Shown piece by piece: positions 22,812 through 34,800 of a DNA stretch of 64,000 nt (the stretch's first letter is position 1; each line of letters opens with the position of its first letter). Below the pieces are notes generated by a model. It worked only from the letters and a program-made list of their open reading frames with translations. It had not been told where the DNA came from and ran no database searches. The stretch comes from Rhynchopus euleeides (Eukaryota; Euglenozoa; Diplonemea; Diplonemida; Diplonemidae), in contig OY723283.1 of the NCBI GenBank assembly GCA_963210315.1, positions 2,046,001-2,110,000 on the forward strand. Reading direction: 5' to 3'. Position numbers and translations under genes: made by a program.

Positions 22812-22833
22812 TGTGTGTGTGTGTGTGTGTGTG
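22812..22833. repeat. (TG)n microsatellite, left flank of direct-repeat element
   Basis: Eleven TG dinucleotides directly before the left 354-bp repeat. A matching (TG)n follows the right repeat. Confidence 0.9.
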
Positions 22834-23185
22834 GTTATCAAGTTTTAAGGCGGTGTCGCCCTGCACGGGCAGTAGCACCTCCCCTTCAGTATCGCACTCC
22901 CGAAGGATTCCCCAACACGACGTGACACCGGTTTCGACGCGTACTCTTCGTACCCCTCCCCCCGGCCGCGTCTCTTCAGCGAAGAACCGGGGATAATCGG
23001 ACCAGGGCTAGCTAAACCCTGGTGGTGTCACGGGTGGGGTTGGAGAGGGAGAAAAAGGCAGAAATGAAGTTGCGAAAAAGTCAAACACTGACACGTGAAA
23101 TCAATAAAAAGGGTGGTATATATCGCCCCCTTGCTGCGACGTAGACACTAAATAGTCAGGCCGCTTCAAGAGTCTTGAGGGCTTG
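22832..23185 (+). repeat. 354-bp direct repeat, copy 1
   Basis: Over 97 per cent identical by eye to 23,631-23,983. Confidence 0.95.
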
Positions 23186-23630
23186 AAGGAAGAAGCAGGT
23201 TGCTGATGAGTCTCAGGAGCAGGCACCTTTTGTCCGCCCACATGACCTTCGCCCGAAGGCGAACCTCGTCCAGCTTGGCTCGATCGCCACAGAGAAGGGG
23301 ATCATTCTCCACTGTGGCGAACATCTTAAAAACCGAGGGTGCAGAGGTGGGGCAGCCCGCTGGTGCGACAGCAGACCGCCCCCGGATAGCTATAACTAGT
23401 GCATAGGAAGAATACGACGGCACACGCAACAGATGCCGAAGGCACAACGGCGGGTCACTTTTACCCACCAGAGGAGTGGCACTCCCGAGGGGTGGGGTAG
23501 GGGGGAAGTCACAACACTTTCGAAGGAAGAAAAGGGGCAAATGGGATGTTTTGTGCAAGGTAGAAAGGAAGTCACAACATGAGGCAGGGGGGATTGCTCA
23601 TCAGGCCTGGGGGAATAGAGGGTTTGTGTG

Positions 23631-23983
23631 TGGTTATAAAGTTTTAAGGCGGTGTCGCCCTGCACGGGCAGTAGCACCTCCCCTTCAGTATCGCACTCCC
23701 GAAGGATTCCCCAACACGACGTGACACCGGTTTCGACGCGTACTCTTCGTACCCCTCCCCCCGGCCGCGTCTCTTCAGCGAAGAACCGGGGATAATCGGA
23801 CCAGGGCTAGCTAAACCCTGGTGGTGTCACGGGTGGGGTTGGAGAGGGAGAAAAGGAAGAAATGAAGTTGCGAAAAAGTCAAACACTGACACGTGAAATC
23901 AATAAAAAGGGTGGTATATATCGCCCCCTTGCTGCGACGAAGACACTAAATAGTCAGGCCGCTTCAAGAGTCTTGAGGGCTTG
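23631..23983 (+). repeat. 354-bp direct repeat, copy 2
   Basis: Second copy, 799 bp downstream of the first, immediately followed by (TG)n up to about 24,007. Confidence 0.95.
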
Positions 23984-24007
23984 TGTGTGTGTGTGTGTGT
24001 GTGTGTG

Positions 24008-25244
24008 GGGCTTCCCCCACCCCTCACCCCAACCCCCCCCGTCGTTCTGCGGAGATGGAGACAGCAACAAGGAGCACGCCGACAGATCGGCAGATCGGCC
24101 GTCTTTTGTTTGATAGTCCGGCACGGTTCAAAATGAAGGGGAGGAGGGGTGCAGATCCACGTGCTCGGGTCTTGTGGACACACCTCTTCACGGTGCTGAG
24201 AGGAACCAGAGTCTCCGTTACTCCCCCCAACCAACAACCAACATCGTTCAACAATCAATTGCAATCAGTGAAGGGGGGGGGGTCTTTGTTTGTTTTTACG
24301 ATTTTTGGAAACAAAAAAAGTGGCAAGGGGGAAATCCCCCCACCCCTTTGTGGAGCGGAGGGGGGGGGGTGGGGGTGGGGTGGGGGGTACGAAAGCGCCC
24401 CTTACATTCTCCCTTCTCCCTTCCCCCAGCCCCAACACATGCACCCTCTCTTGAGGGCCGCCCGTTCACAGCAGTATCAGCGACTATGGTGTCATTGCAT
24501 ACTCCGGGGCACTGCCCCAGCCCCACCGCCAGTCTCGTCTCGGTGCTGCAAAAAAAACAAAGAACTGAAAATCACGATTCTCTCGTGGCGGAGAAGTGTG
24601 TGTGTGCTGTGTGTCTGAGTGTGAGTCTGTGCGCGCAGCAAGCTTGTCACAAAGATGGGCACAACTCACAACCAACCCGCCCCTCCTCCCCTTCAACCTG
24701 CACCCTCCCCTTTCCCGCCCCCTTCATTCATGCGATACAAACGTTTTGGCAGTGGTGCATCCCACACAGAATGAAAGGGCTGCTGAGATCAGCGGTGGGC
24801 CTTGCTCTGCCTGGGAGCGACCAGCAGTGCTTGCCTGCACTCCCCCAACCACGGAGTCTCCCTCAGCGGCCCCAAGTCATCTGGATGAGGGATAGTCGCA
24901 GAGGTGGGTGGGTGTCGCGGGTGGTGTTTGTACCTTGGTTTATTTTTTTGCAGCATGGGGAGGTTTGAGCCCAGCCGCCCCCCCCAGCAAAACGCTTGCC
25001 CTGTCTCACCCAGCCCATGTTATTTGGTGGCGGATTGCACCACTCCAACACAGAAGGCAGCCGGGAGTATTCAAAAATCAACTTTGGGGCAACAGGAACC
25101 TAGTGAACGGGGCAGGGTGTGGGACACAACAAGAGGGGATGCGTGTGTGTGTGCTTTAGGGAGATGGGCTGTGTGTGTGTGGTAACCTTCCTTCCAGCAG
25201 ACCCGACACAGTGCTATGTGTTAACGGGATACACAGCGGAGGAT
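24008..25244. other. Intergenic
   Basis: No supported gene. G-rich tract near 24,358-24,390. It ends at the G run (25,245-25,259) that forms the left flank of element B. Confidence 0.55.
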
Positions 25245-25262
25245 GGGGGGGGGGGGGGGTTA

Positions 25263-25509
25263 GGGGGGGTCATAAGCCCCCCTAAAAACGTACGAAAACC
25301 AAATTTTTCAACATTCCATCAGAACCGCCCTAATACCTGATCTGACCCGAAAATCCGACCCATACCCCCCCGGAAACTGTCTGGGGCCCACTTGTGACAC
25401 CTGATACGCACTTTTGTGATGATTCTTTGGGGTCCTAAAAAATGTACCTCAGTTTCGTACCTTGCCTTTGTACCTGAACCCCTCCCGACCGCATTATTTC
25501 GTTCTTTGC
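25263..25509 (+). repeat. TIR of element B, left
   Basis: Matches the reverse complement of 26,556-26,791 with scattered substitutions and small indels, down to an inner end at TTCTTTGC. Confidence 0.9.
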
Positions 25510-26649
25510 CTTTTCTGCGGTGGTTCTGGCTCAGGTGGCACGCATATTGCCTTCCCCAGTGCCTCGGCAAGGTCTTTCTTGACCTGATTAGTGGGAATGT
25601 TGTGTTGTTGCGTCAGCAGAATGAGTTCAGCCACCTTCTGGGTGTAGTACTTCGATCGCATATGGGTCATTGTGAGTACTTCGTACGCCTGGGAGGCTGC
25701 ATCGGCATTAGTAGGCAGCGTTGTAGATGCCTTTGCTTCGTCGATCTTAGCCTGTGAAGGCACGATTGGGATATTGTACGCCCTGAGAGCCGAAATGGTT
25801 ATGATTGTGCTGTGTAATTTGCGCCCCGCAGGATATGCACACCACGCAGTCTCGACAACACGTATGAGAGTGTACCATGTGGGGACTCAACAAAATCATT
25901 GGATTGGCATCTGCTTGCCGACTCAGCCCCCACACAGTGCGACCGCAAGGTCGCCAGGGATGTCTCAACGCCAGGGGAATACCTCCCCTGGCGTTGTACA
26001 ACCCTACTCTCAACCCTCGGGTCCTCTCCTGGAGGCGGTGGTGGCGGGCCCGCAACGCTTCGTACTTCCGGTACGGACTGGGGTAGTCTGCCCGGCTGAC
26101 CCACTCATTGCTTCCTAGATCATCTGCTGCTCTGGAGCTGCCATCACTCTCACTGCCCACATCAGTTGGTGTGGGGGTAGGAGCAGGACGAGTGGGAGGA
26201 GTAGGAGTGCAGGTGACATCTTTCTTGGCTAGCAAGGAACGCCGCTTTTCCCGCACGTGCGTGCAGTTGATGCACCACTGCATATATCTGTCGTCACCGC
26301 ATCCCACTCGCTCTCCTATGTACCCAGCCCGACGTAGCGCCCGAAATAATGTCGCCTCACCGATGTCGTGTGCCGTTTTCTTTTTACGCAGGTCTGCCAC
26401 AATGCTCTCTGCCGAGACCCCGCACATCTCCCGTTTGGCGAGCGTCTTTCGAGCAAGGTACTCCTCTGCAGCAGCATCTGACTCCTCTGCGAGGCCCTGG
26501 GCACGCGGCATGTGTTGCTCGGCGTGCTGAGTGAGCGTAGTGACACCCTTCCCTTGCAAAGAACGAAATAATGCGGTCGGGAGTGGTTCAGGTACAAAGG
26601 CAAGGTACGAAACTGAGGTACATTTTTTAGGACCCCAAAAAATCATCAC
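25494..26649 (-). CDS. Element B protein with helix-turn-helix-like and coiled-coil segments
   Basis: On the - strand, exon 26,649-26,008 joins exon 25,751-25,494 over a 256-bp GT-AG intron (GTAGGG donor, CTTCACAG acceptor) in phase 0, giving about 299 aa. The join makes one continuous helical stretch (YEALRARHHRLQERTRGLR followed by AKIDEAKA), which supports the splice. A segment in the first half, ESIVADLRKKK then EATLFRALRRAGYIGERVG, resembles the second helix-turn-helix of Tc1/mariner transposases (T---R-L---G). A Cys pair in WCINC and a basic C-terminus (PQKRQRTK) could bind DNA. No DDE triad is seen. The start is uncertain: the first ATG lies inside the right TIR, and residues 1-30 may not be used. 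A likely role is binding the element's own ends. Confidence 0.4.
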
Positions 26650-26791
26650 AAAAGTGCGTATCAGGTGTCACAAGTGGGCCCCAGACAGTTTCCGGGGGGG
26701 TATGGGTCGGATTTTCGGGTCAGATCAGGTATTAGGGCGGCTCTGATGGTATGTCGAAATTTTTGGTTTTGTACGGGCTTATGACCCCCCC
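26556..26791 (-). repeat. TIR of element B, right
   Basis: Reverse complement of the left TIR. Its terminal TA is shared with element C. Confidence 0.9.
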
Positions 26792-27960
26792 TAGGCATAC
26801 TTGTACCCCCATATGGGGAAGGCCAAAAATATGGGGAAAATATGGGGGGAATATGGGGGGTTTTTCAAGTCCTGTTCCCCCATATTTCCCCCATATGGGG
26901 GATATATGGGGGAAAACCCAGGGGTTCCTCAGGTGGAAGCAGTCAGCAAACAGTTCTCTTCGTTCTGCTTTTCACAGGGTGTGAAGTCAGCCACTGACAG
27001 GGGACGTCTAGCACCTTGCAGAGCCATCTCACCTCGTCGCTTTCTGCAGAGAGGAAACGCCCGGCTGAAGTGCTCGAGTCAGACCACAAAAGGTGCTGTG
27101 AGAGTGCCGACCGCCACTTTCTTCAAGTCTGAGTAGCTGTCATCAGAGCATGCTGTCCAGTAGTCCTGTCTTTGCTGGCAGAACAGTTGCGTCCTGCAGC
27201 CAGTCCTTGTACTGGCCTTCACAGGTCTCATTCCACCCGGCAGATGCAGCTTGAATATGTCAAGCTGCCTGGTGACGAGCGTCGACTCCGACTTTTCGGC
27301 GCTCGGAGCGGTCAAAAGCGGCGGAAGCGCCTGACACCCCAGAATGCACTGCTTGTGAATTCCCTTGTCTAATTAAGGACCCCAGGGGGCAGTTCGCAAT
27401 CACAAACACACCAGAGGAGGAGGACAGCGAGTGTGAGAGTGAGGACTTAAAAACACAAGAGTGTGTGTTGTGAGGAGCTGTTAACCCTGAACGCGCTATG
27501 TGTGTCTGTGCGTATGTGTCCACCATCGCTGCCGCTGTCACTGCGGTGCCCCGCCAAACCGGGAAGCGTTCGCTCTCCGCTGCCGCTGTGTCGGCGCAGG
27601 AGAGGAACAGGAGGTCGGTGCGACCCACCTGGGGGATCTTCCAGGGGGGGGGCAGACCTGGCCACACCTGAACGAGCGCGCACCTCCCCAGGATCGGACT
27701 CCTGGAGGATCCCCAACAAGGCATGAGGCCGGTTTCGACGCGCACTTCGCGTGCCTGAGTGGTTTGATGTTCTCCCGTTGCAGCACGAATACCCCCATAT
27801 CCCCCCATATGGGCCCCATATTTCCCCCATATTCCCCCATATTTTACCGGGTTTTCCCCATATTTTCAGCCTTTTTCCCCATATGGGGGCGGGGTTTTGA
27901 GACCCCCCATATTTCCCCCAGATTTAGGGGGTTCCCCATATGGGGGGACAAGTATGCCTA
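26792..27960. mobile_element. TIR element C (1,165 bp)
   Basis: Inverted ends GGCATACTTGTACCCCC (from 26,794) and GGGGGACAAGTATGCC (to 27,958), with TA outside each (26,792-26,793, shared with element B, and 27,959-27,960). An 11-base G run follows. Both ends carry many CCCCATATGGGG palindromes (26,810-26,920 and 27,785-27,945). The interior has no credible gene. About 27,660-27,755 resembles the middle of the 354-bp repeat at 22.8 and 23.6 kb, including GGTTTCGACGCG. Confidence 0.75.
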
Positions 27961-28699
27961 GGGGGGGGGGGTGCGTTCTACCGCCCGCCCCTGACCTCAC
28001 CACCCTGCCCATCCGAAAGCTTGTAGGGTGCCTTCTTTCTGTGTCAGAGCTATGCGACAGTCTATTCTGTTGATATTCCACGCTTGGGCGAAGGTCACCG
28101 TAGTCTTACACATAGGCGATGTGCCGTTATCGATAACGGTTTTCCGTCCTGTGTGTGTGTGTAGTGTATTGAATCAACTGGGTGAACATCCGACCAGCAA
28201 GGCAACGGAAGGCACAGTAGTCATCTTGAAGTATCCAAAGGGGGTCTTCGCTGGCCGTTATGGTTCGTTAAAGTCCGGCATTCGTCAAGTAATTAGAAAA
28301 ATGAGGGTTTCCGGCCAAAATTGCGAGGCTTGTGACGACGACGACGGGCTTCCGTCACGAAATTCCGTTAGCGAAGCCCCCCCCAAAAAAAATTGAATTT
28401 CGGGTTTTTCGCTGTTCGTCACCTGTCGTCAAGCTCCGTCAAACTTCGTCAATTTTCAGCCAAAAAAAAGGCATCAGCCGAATCTCGGTGGAGGCGGGCA
28501 CAAAACAAAAGGGAGAGTCGTCACTGTGCATATCAGCACGGTCCCGCCCTCTGTGCCAGACCAACACACCACCAAAGGAAAAGAGGAAGAGGCGACGTAA
28601 GGCAATGCCTCCGTGCGGCCAGGAGAACACGAAATAGCGACCCCCTCAACGGGGAATGCTACGAGCACGGCCAAAAATCGTTCAAATCGTTCAAAAAGG
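27961..28699. other. Intergenic left of the giant array
   Basis: It starts with an 11-base G run flanking element C. There is no supported gene. AT-richer, unique-looking sequence with short repeats such as CGTCA in 28,330-28,460. Confidence 0.5.
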
Positions 28700-28749
28700 A
28701 AAATGCACCAAAATGCACCAAAATGCACCAAAATGCACCAAAATGCACC
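28700..28749 (+). repeat. 10-bp tandem repeat AAAATGCACC, five copies
   Basis: Five perfect copies, located 95 bp before the 31-bp array. Confidence 0.95.
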
Positions 28750-28843
28750 AGTAGCGCAAGAGGTCAGGAGGGAAAAATTTTCATACCAGGGACCCACAGG
28801 GACGACTTCTGTGCCACAGGTGGGGCCGGGGAGCCACGAGTGA

Positions 28844-31800
28844 GGTACTTTCCCGCCCCAGGCGAGATTGCCCCGATACTTTCCCGCCCCGGGCGAGATT
28901 GCCCCGGTACTTTCCCGCCCCAGGCGAGATTGCCCCGATACTTTCCCGCCCCAGGCGAGATTGCCCCGGTACTTTCCCGCCCCAGGCGAGATTGCCCCGA
29001 TACTTTCCCGCCCCAGGCGAGATTGCCCCGATACTTTTCCGCCCCAGGCGAGATTGCCCCGGTACTTTCCCGCCCCGGGCGAGATTGCCCCGATACTTTC
29101 CCGCCCCAGGCGAGATTGCCCCGGTACTTTCCCGCCCCAGGCGAGATTGCCCCGATACTTTCCCGCCCCGGGCGAGATTGCCCCGATACTTTCCCGCCCC
29201 AGGCGAGATTGCCCCGGTACTTTCCCGCCCCAGGCGAGATTGCCCCGATACTTTCCCGCCCCGGGCGAGATTGCCCCGATACTTTTCCGCCCCAGGCGAG
29301 ATTGCCCCGGTACTTTCCCGCCCCGGGCGAGATTGCCCCGATACTTTCCCGCCCCGGGCGAGATTGCCCCGATACTTTCCCGCCCCAGGCGAGATTGCCC
29401 CGATACTTTCCCGCCCCAGGCGAGATTGCCCCGATACTTTCCCGCCCCGGGCGAGATTGCCCCGATACTTTTCCGCCCCAGGCGAGATTGCCCCGGTACT
29501 TTCCCGCCCCGGGCGAGATTGCCCCGATACTTTCCCGCCCCAGGCGAGATTGCCCCGGTACTTTCCCGCCCCAGGCGAGATTGCCCCGATACTTTCCCGC
29601 CCCGGGCGAGATTGCCCCGATACTTTCCCGCCCCAGGCGAGATTGCCCCGGTACTTTCCCGCCCCAGGCGAGATTGCCCCGATACTTTCCCGCCCCGGGC
29701 GAGATTGCCCCGATACTTTCCCGCCCCGGGCGAGATTGCCCCGGTACTTTCCCGCCCCAGGCGAGATTGCCCCGATACTTTCCCGCCCCGGGCGAGATTG
29801 CCCCGATACTTTCCCGCCCCAGGCGAGATTGCCCCGGTACTTTCCCGCCCCAGGCGAGATTGCCCCGATACTTTCCCGCCCCAGGCGAGATTGCCCCGAT
29901 ACTTTCCCGCCCCGGGCGAGATTGCCCCGATACTTTTCCGCCCCAGGCGAGATTGCCCCGGTACTTTCCCGCCCCGGGCGAGATTGCCCCGGTACTTTCC
30001 CGCCCCAGGCGAGATTGCCCCGATACTTTCCCGCCCCAGGCGAGATTGCCCCGATACTTTCCCGCCCCGGGCGAGATTGCCCCGATACTTTTCCGCCCCA
30101 GGCGAGATTGCCCCGATACTTTCCCGCCCCGGGCGAGATTGCCCCGATACTTTCCCGCCCCAGGCGAGATTGCCCCGGTACTTTCCCGCCCCAGGCGAGA
30201 TTGCCCCGATACTTTCCCGCCCCGGGCGAGATTGCCCCGATACTTTCCCGCCCCGGGCGAGATTGCCCCGATACTTTCCCGCCCCAGGCGAGATTGCCCC
30301 GATACTTTCCCGCCCCGGGCGAGATTGCCCCGGTACTTTCCCGCCCCAGGCGAGATTGCCCCGATACTTTTCCGCCCCAGGCGAGATTGCCCCGGTACTT
30401 TTCCGCCCCGGGCGAGATTGCCCCGATACTTTCCCGCCCCAGGCGAGATTGCCCCGGTACTTTCCCGCCCCAGGCGAGATTGCCCCGATACTTTCCCGCC
30501 CCAGGCGAGATTGCCCCGGTACTTTCCCGCCCCGGGCGAGATTGCCCCGATACTTTCCCGCCCCAGGCGAGATTGCCCCGATACTTTCCCGCCCCAGGCG
30601 AGATTGCCCCGATACTTTCCCGCCCCAGGCGAGATTGCCCCGATACTTTCCCGCCCCGGGCGAGATTGCCCCGGTACTTTCCCGCCCCAGGCGAGATTGC
30701 CCCGATACTTTCCCGCCCCAGGCGAGATTGCCCCGACACTTTCCCGCCCCAGGCGAGATTGCCCCGATACTTTCCCGCACCGGGCGAGATTGCCGCGGTA
30801 CTTTCCCGCCCCGGGCGAGATTGCCCCGTTACTTTCCCGCCCCAGGCGAGATTGCCCCGATACTTTCCCGCCCCGGGCGAGATAGCCCCGATACTTTCTC
30901 GCCCCAGGCGAGATTGCCCCGGTATTTTCCCGCCCCGGGCGAGATTGCCCCGATACTTTCCCGCCCCAGGCGAGATTGCCCCGATACTTTCCCGCCCCGG
31001 GCGAGATTGCCCCGATACTTTCCCGCCCCGGGCGAGATTGCCCCGATACTTTCCCGCCCCAGGCGAGATTGCCCCGGTACTTTCCCGCCCCAGGCGAGAT
31101 TGCCCCGATACTTTTCCGCCCCAGGCGAGATTGCCCCGATACTTTCCCGCCCCAGGCGAGATTGCCCCGATACTTTCCCGCCCCGGGCGAGATTGCCCCG
31201 ATACTTTTCCGCCCCAGGCGAGATTGCCCCGGTACTTTCCCGCCCCGGGCGAGATTGCCCCGATACTTTCCCGCCCCAGGCGAGATTGCCCAGGTACTTT
31301 CCCGCCCCAGGCGAGATTGCCCCGATACTTTCCCGCCCCGGGCGAGATTGCCCCGATACTTTCCCGCCCCAGGCGAGATTGCCCCGGTACTTTCCCGCCC
31401 CAGGCGAGATTGCCCCGATACTTTCCCGCCCCGGGCGAGATTGCCCCGATACTTTCCCGCCCCGGGCGAGATTGCCCCGGTACTTTCCCGCCCCAGGCGA
31501 GATTGCCCCGATACTTTCCCGCCCCGGGCGAGATTGCCCCGATACTTTCCCGCCCCAGGCGAGATTGCCCCGGTACTTTCCCGCCCCAGGCGAGATTGCC
31601 CCGATACTTTCCCGCCCCAGGCGAGATTGCCCCGATACTTTCCCGCCCCGGGCGAGATTGCCCCGATACTTTTCCGCCCCAGGCGAGATTGCCCCGGTAC
31701 TTTCCCGCCCCGGGCGAGATTGCCCCGGTACTTTCCCGCCCCAGGCGAGATTGCCCCGATACTTTCCCGCCCCAGGCGAGATTGCCCCGATACTTTCCCG

Positions 31801-34800
31801 CCCCGGGCGAGATTGCCCCGATACTTTTCCGCCCCAGGCGAGATTGCCCCGATACTTTCCCGCCCCGGGCGAGATTGCCCCGATACTTTCCCGCCCCAGG
31901 CGAGATTGCCCCGGTACTTTCCCGCCCCAGGCGAGATTGCCCCGATACTTTCCCGCCCCGGGCGAGATTGCCCCGATACTTTCCCGCCCCAGGCGAGATT
32001 GCCCCGATACTTTCCCGCCCCGGGCGAGATTGCCCCGGTACTTTCCCGCCCCAGGCGAGATTGCCCCGATACTTTTCCGCCCCAGGCGAGATTGCCCCGG
32101 TACTTTTCCGCCCCGGGCGAGATTGCCCCGATACTTTCCCGCCCCAGGCGAGATTGCCCCGGTACTTTCCCGCCCCAGGCGAGATTGCCCCGATACTTTC
32201 CCGCCCCAGGCGAGATTGCCCCGGTACTTTCCCGCCCCGGGCGAGATTGCCCCGATACTTTCCCGCCCCAGGCGAGATTGCCCCGATACTTTCCCGCCCC
32301 AGGCGAGATTGCCCCGATACTTTCCCGCCCCAGGCGAGATTGCCCCGATACTTTCCCGCCCCGGGCGAGATTGCCCCGGTACTTTCCCGCCCCAGGCGAG
32401 ATTGCCCCGATACTTTCCCGCCCCAGGCGAGATTGCCCCGACACTTTCCCGCCCCAGGCGAGATTGCCCCGATACTTTCCCGCACCGGGCGAGATTGCCG
32501 CGGTACTTTCCCGCCCCGGGCGAGATTGCCCCGTTACTTTCCCGCCCCAGGCGAGATTGCCCCGATACTTTCCCGCCCCGGGCGAGATAGCCCCGATACT
32601 TTCTCGCCCCAGGCGAGATTGCCCCGGTACTTTCCCGCCCCGGGCGAGATTGCCCCGATACTTTCCCGCCCCAGGCGAGATTGCCCCGATACTTTCCCGC
32701 CCCGGGCGAGATTGCCCCGATACTTTCCCGCCCCGGGCGAGATTGCCCCGATACTTTCCCGCCCCAGGCGAGATTGCCCCGGTACTTTCCCGCCCCAGGC
32801 GAGATTGCCCCGATACTTTCCCGCCCCGGGCGAGATTGCCCCGATACTTTCCCGCCCCAGGCGAGATTGCCCCGGTACTTTCCCGCCCCAGGCGAGATTG
32901 CCCCGATACTTTCCCGCCCCGGGCGAGATTGCCCCGATACTTTCCCGCCCCGGGCGAGATTGCCCCGGTACTTTCCCGCCCCAGGCGAGATTGCCCCGAT
33001 ACTTTCCCGCCCCGGGCGAGATTGCCCCGATACTTTCCCGCCCCAGGCGAGATTGCCCCGGTACTTTCCCGCCCCAGGCGAGATTGCCCCGATACTTTCC
33101 CGCCCCAGGCGAGATTGCCCCGATACTTTCCCGCCCCGGGCGAGATTGCCCCGATACTTTTCCGCCCCAGGCGAGATTGCCCCGGTACTTTCCCGCCCCG
33201 GGCGAGATTGCCCCGGTACTTTCCCGCCCCAGGCGAGATTGCCCCGATACTTTCCCGCCCCAGGCGAGATTGCCCCGATACTTTCCCGCCCCGGGCGAGA
33301 TTGCCCCGATACTTTTCCGCCCCAGGCGAGATTGCCCCGATACTTTCCCGCCCCGGGCGAGATTGCCCCGATACTTTCCCGCCCCAGGCGAGATTGCCCC
33401 GGTACTTTCCCGCCCCAGGCGAGATTGCCCCGATACTTTCCCGCCCCGGGCGAGATTGCCCCGATACTTTCCCGCCCCAGGCGAGATTGCCCCGATACTT
33501 TCCCGCCCCGGGCGAGATTGCCCCGGTACTTTCCCGCCCCAGGCGAGATTGCCCCGATACTTTTCCGCCCCAGGCGAGATTGCCCCGGTACTTTTCCGCC
33601 CCGGGCGAGATTGCCCCGATACTTTCCCGCCCCAGGCGAGATTGCCCCGGTACTTTCCCGCCCCAGGCGAGATTGCCCCGATACTTTCCCGCCCCAGGCG
33701 AGATTGCCCCGGTACTTTCCCGCCCCGGGCGAGATTGCCCCGATACTTTCCCGCCCCAGGCGAGATTGCCCCGATACTTTCCCGCCCCAGGCGAGATTGC
33801 CCCGATACTTTCCCGCCCCAGGCGAGATTGCCCCGATACTTTCCCGCCCCGGGCGAGATTGCCCCGGTACTTTCCCGCCCCAGGCGAGATTGCCCCGATA
33901 CTTTCCCGCCCCAGGCGAGATTGCCCCGACACTTTCCCGCCCCAGGCGAGATTGCCCCGATACTTTCCCGCACCGGGCGAGATTGCCGCGGTACTTTCCC
34001 GCCCCGGGCGAGATTGCCCCGTTACTTTCCCGCCCCAGGCGAGATTGCCCCGATACTTTCCCGCCCCGGGCGAGATAGCCCCGATACTTTCTCGCCCCAG
34101 GCGAGATTGCCCCGGTACTTTCCCGCCCCGGGCGAGATTGCCCCGATACTTTCCCGCCCCAGGCGAGATTGCCCCGATACTTTCCCGCCCCGGGCGAGAT
34201 TGCCCCGATACTTTCCCGCCCCGGGCGAGATTGCCCCGATACTTTCCCGCCCCAGGCGAGATTGCCCCGGTACTTTCCCGCCCCAGGCGAGATTGCCCCG
34301 ATACTTTCCCGCCCCGGGCGAGATTGCCCCGATACTTTTCCGCCCCAGGCGAGATTGCCCCGGTACTTTCCCGCCCCGGGCGAGATTGCCCCGATACTTT
34401 CCCGCCCCGGGCGAGATTGCCCCGATACTTTCCCGCCCCAGGCGAGATTGCCCCGGTACTTTCCCGCCCCAGGCGAGATTGCCCCGATACTTTCCCGCCC
34501 CGGGCGAGATTGCCCCGATACTTTCCCGCCCCAGGCGAGATTGCCCCGATACTTTCCCGCCCCGGGCGAGATTGCCCCGGTACTTTCCCGCCCCAGGCGA
34601 GATTGCCCCGATACTTTTCCGCCCCAGGCGAGATTGCCCCGGTACTTTTCCGCCCCGGGCGAGATTGCCCCGATACTTTCCCGCCCCAGGCGAGATTGCC
34701 CCGGTACTTTCCCGCCCCAGGCGAGATTGCCCCGATACTTTCCCGCCCCAGGCGAGATTGCCCCGGTACTTTCCCGCCCCGGGCGAGATTGCCCCGATAC

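Larger units (their letters stand above)
22832..23983. mobile_element. TRIM-like element: two 354-bp direct repeats around 445 bp
   Basis: The segment 22,832-23,185 is repeated almost exactly at 23,631-23,983; only a few bases differ, around TTAT(C/A)AAG, a 1-bp indel in the AAAAGG tract and GACG(T/A)AGAC. The unit starts TGG, carries an AATAAAAAG-like signal and a GGTATATATCG box near its 3' end, and contains a 7-bp hairpin (ACCAGGG/CCCTGGT). (TG)n flanks both sides, so the original target was probably a (TG)n tract. The arrangement fits a terminal-repeat retrotransposon in miniature. No primer-binding site could be assigned. The interior has a - strand frame (ending at 23,166) with some coding bias but no known domain. 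A simple tandem duplication is the alternative. Confidence 0.5.
25261..26793. mobile_element. TIR element B (1,529 bp, 240-bp TIRs)
   Basis: Terminal inverted repeats of about 240 bp start with seven G and TCATAAGC (left, from 25,263) and end GCTTATGA plus seven C (right, to 26,791). TA lies directly outside both ends (25,261-25,262 and 26,792-26,793), and a 15-base G run plus T precedes the left TA. A two-exon gene candidate on the - strand spans the interior and enters both TIRs. The protein has a helix-turn-helix-like region but no visible DDE catalytic triad, so the copy is probably non-autonomous. The TA target site and the helix-turn-helix point to a Tc1/mariner-like relation (inference). 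Confidence 0.8.
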
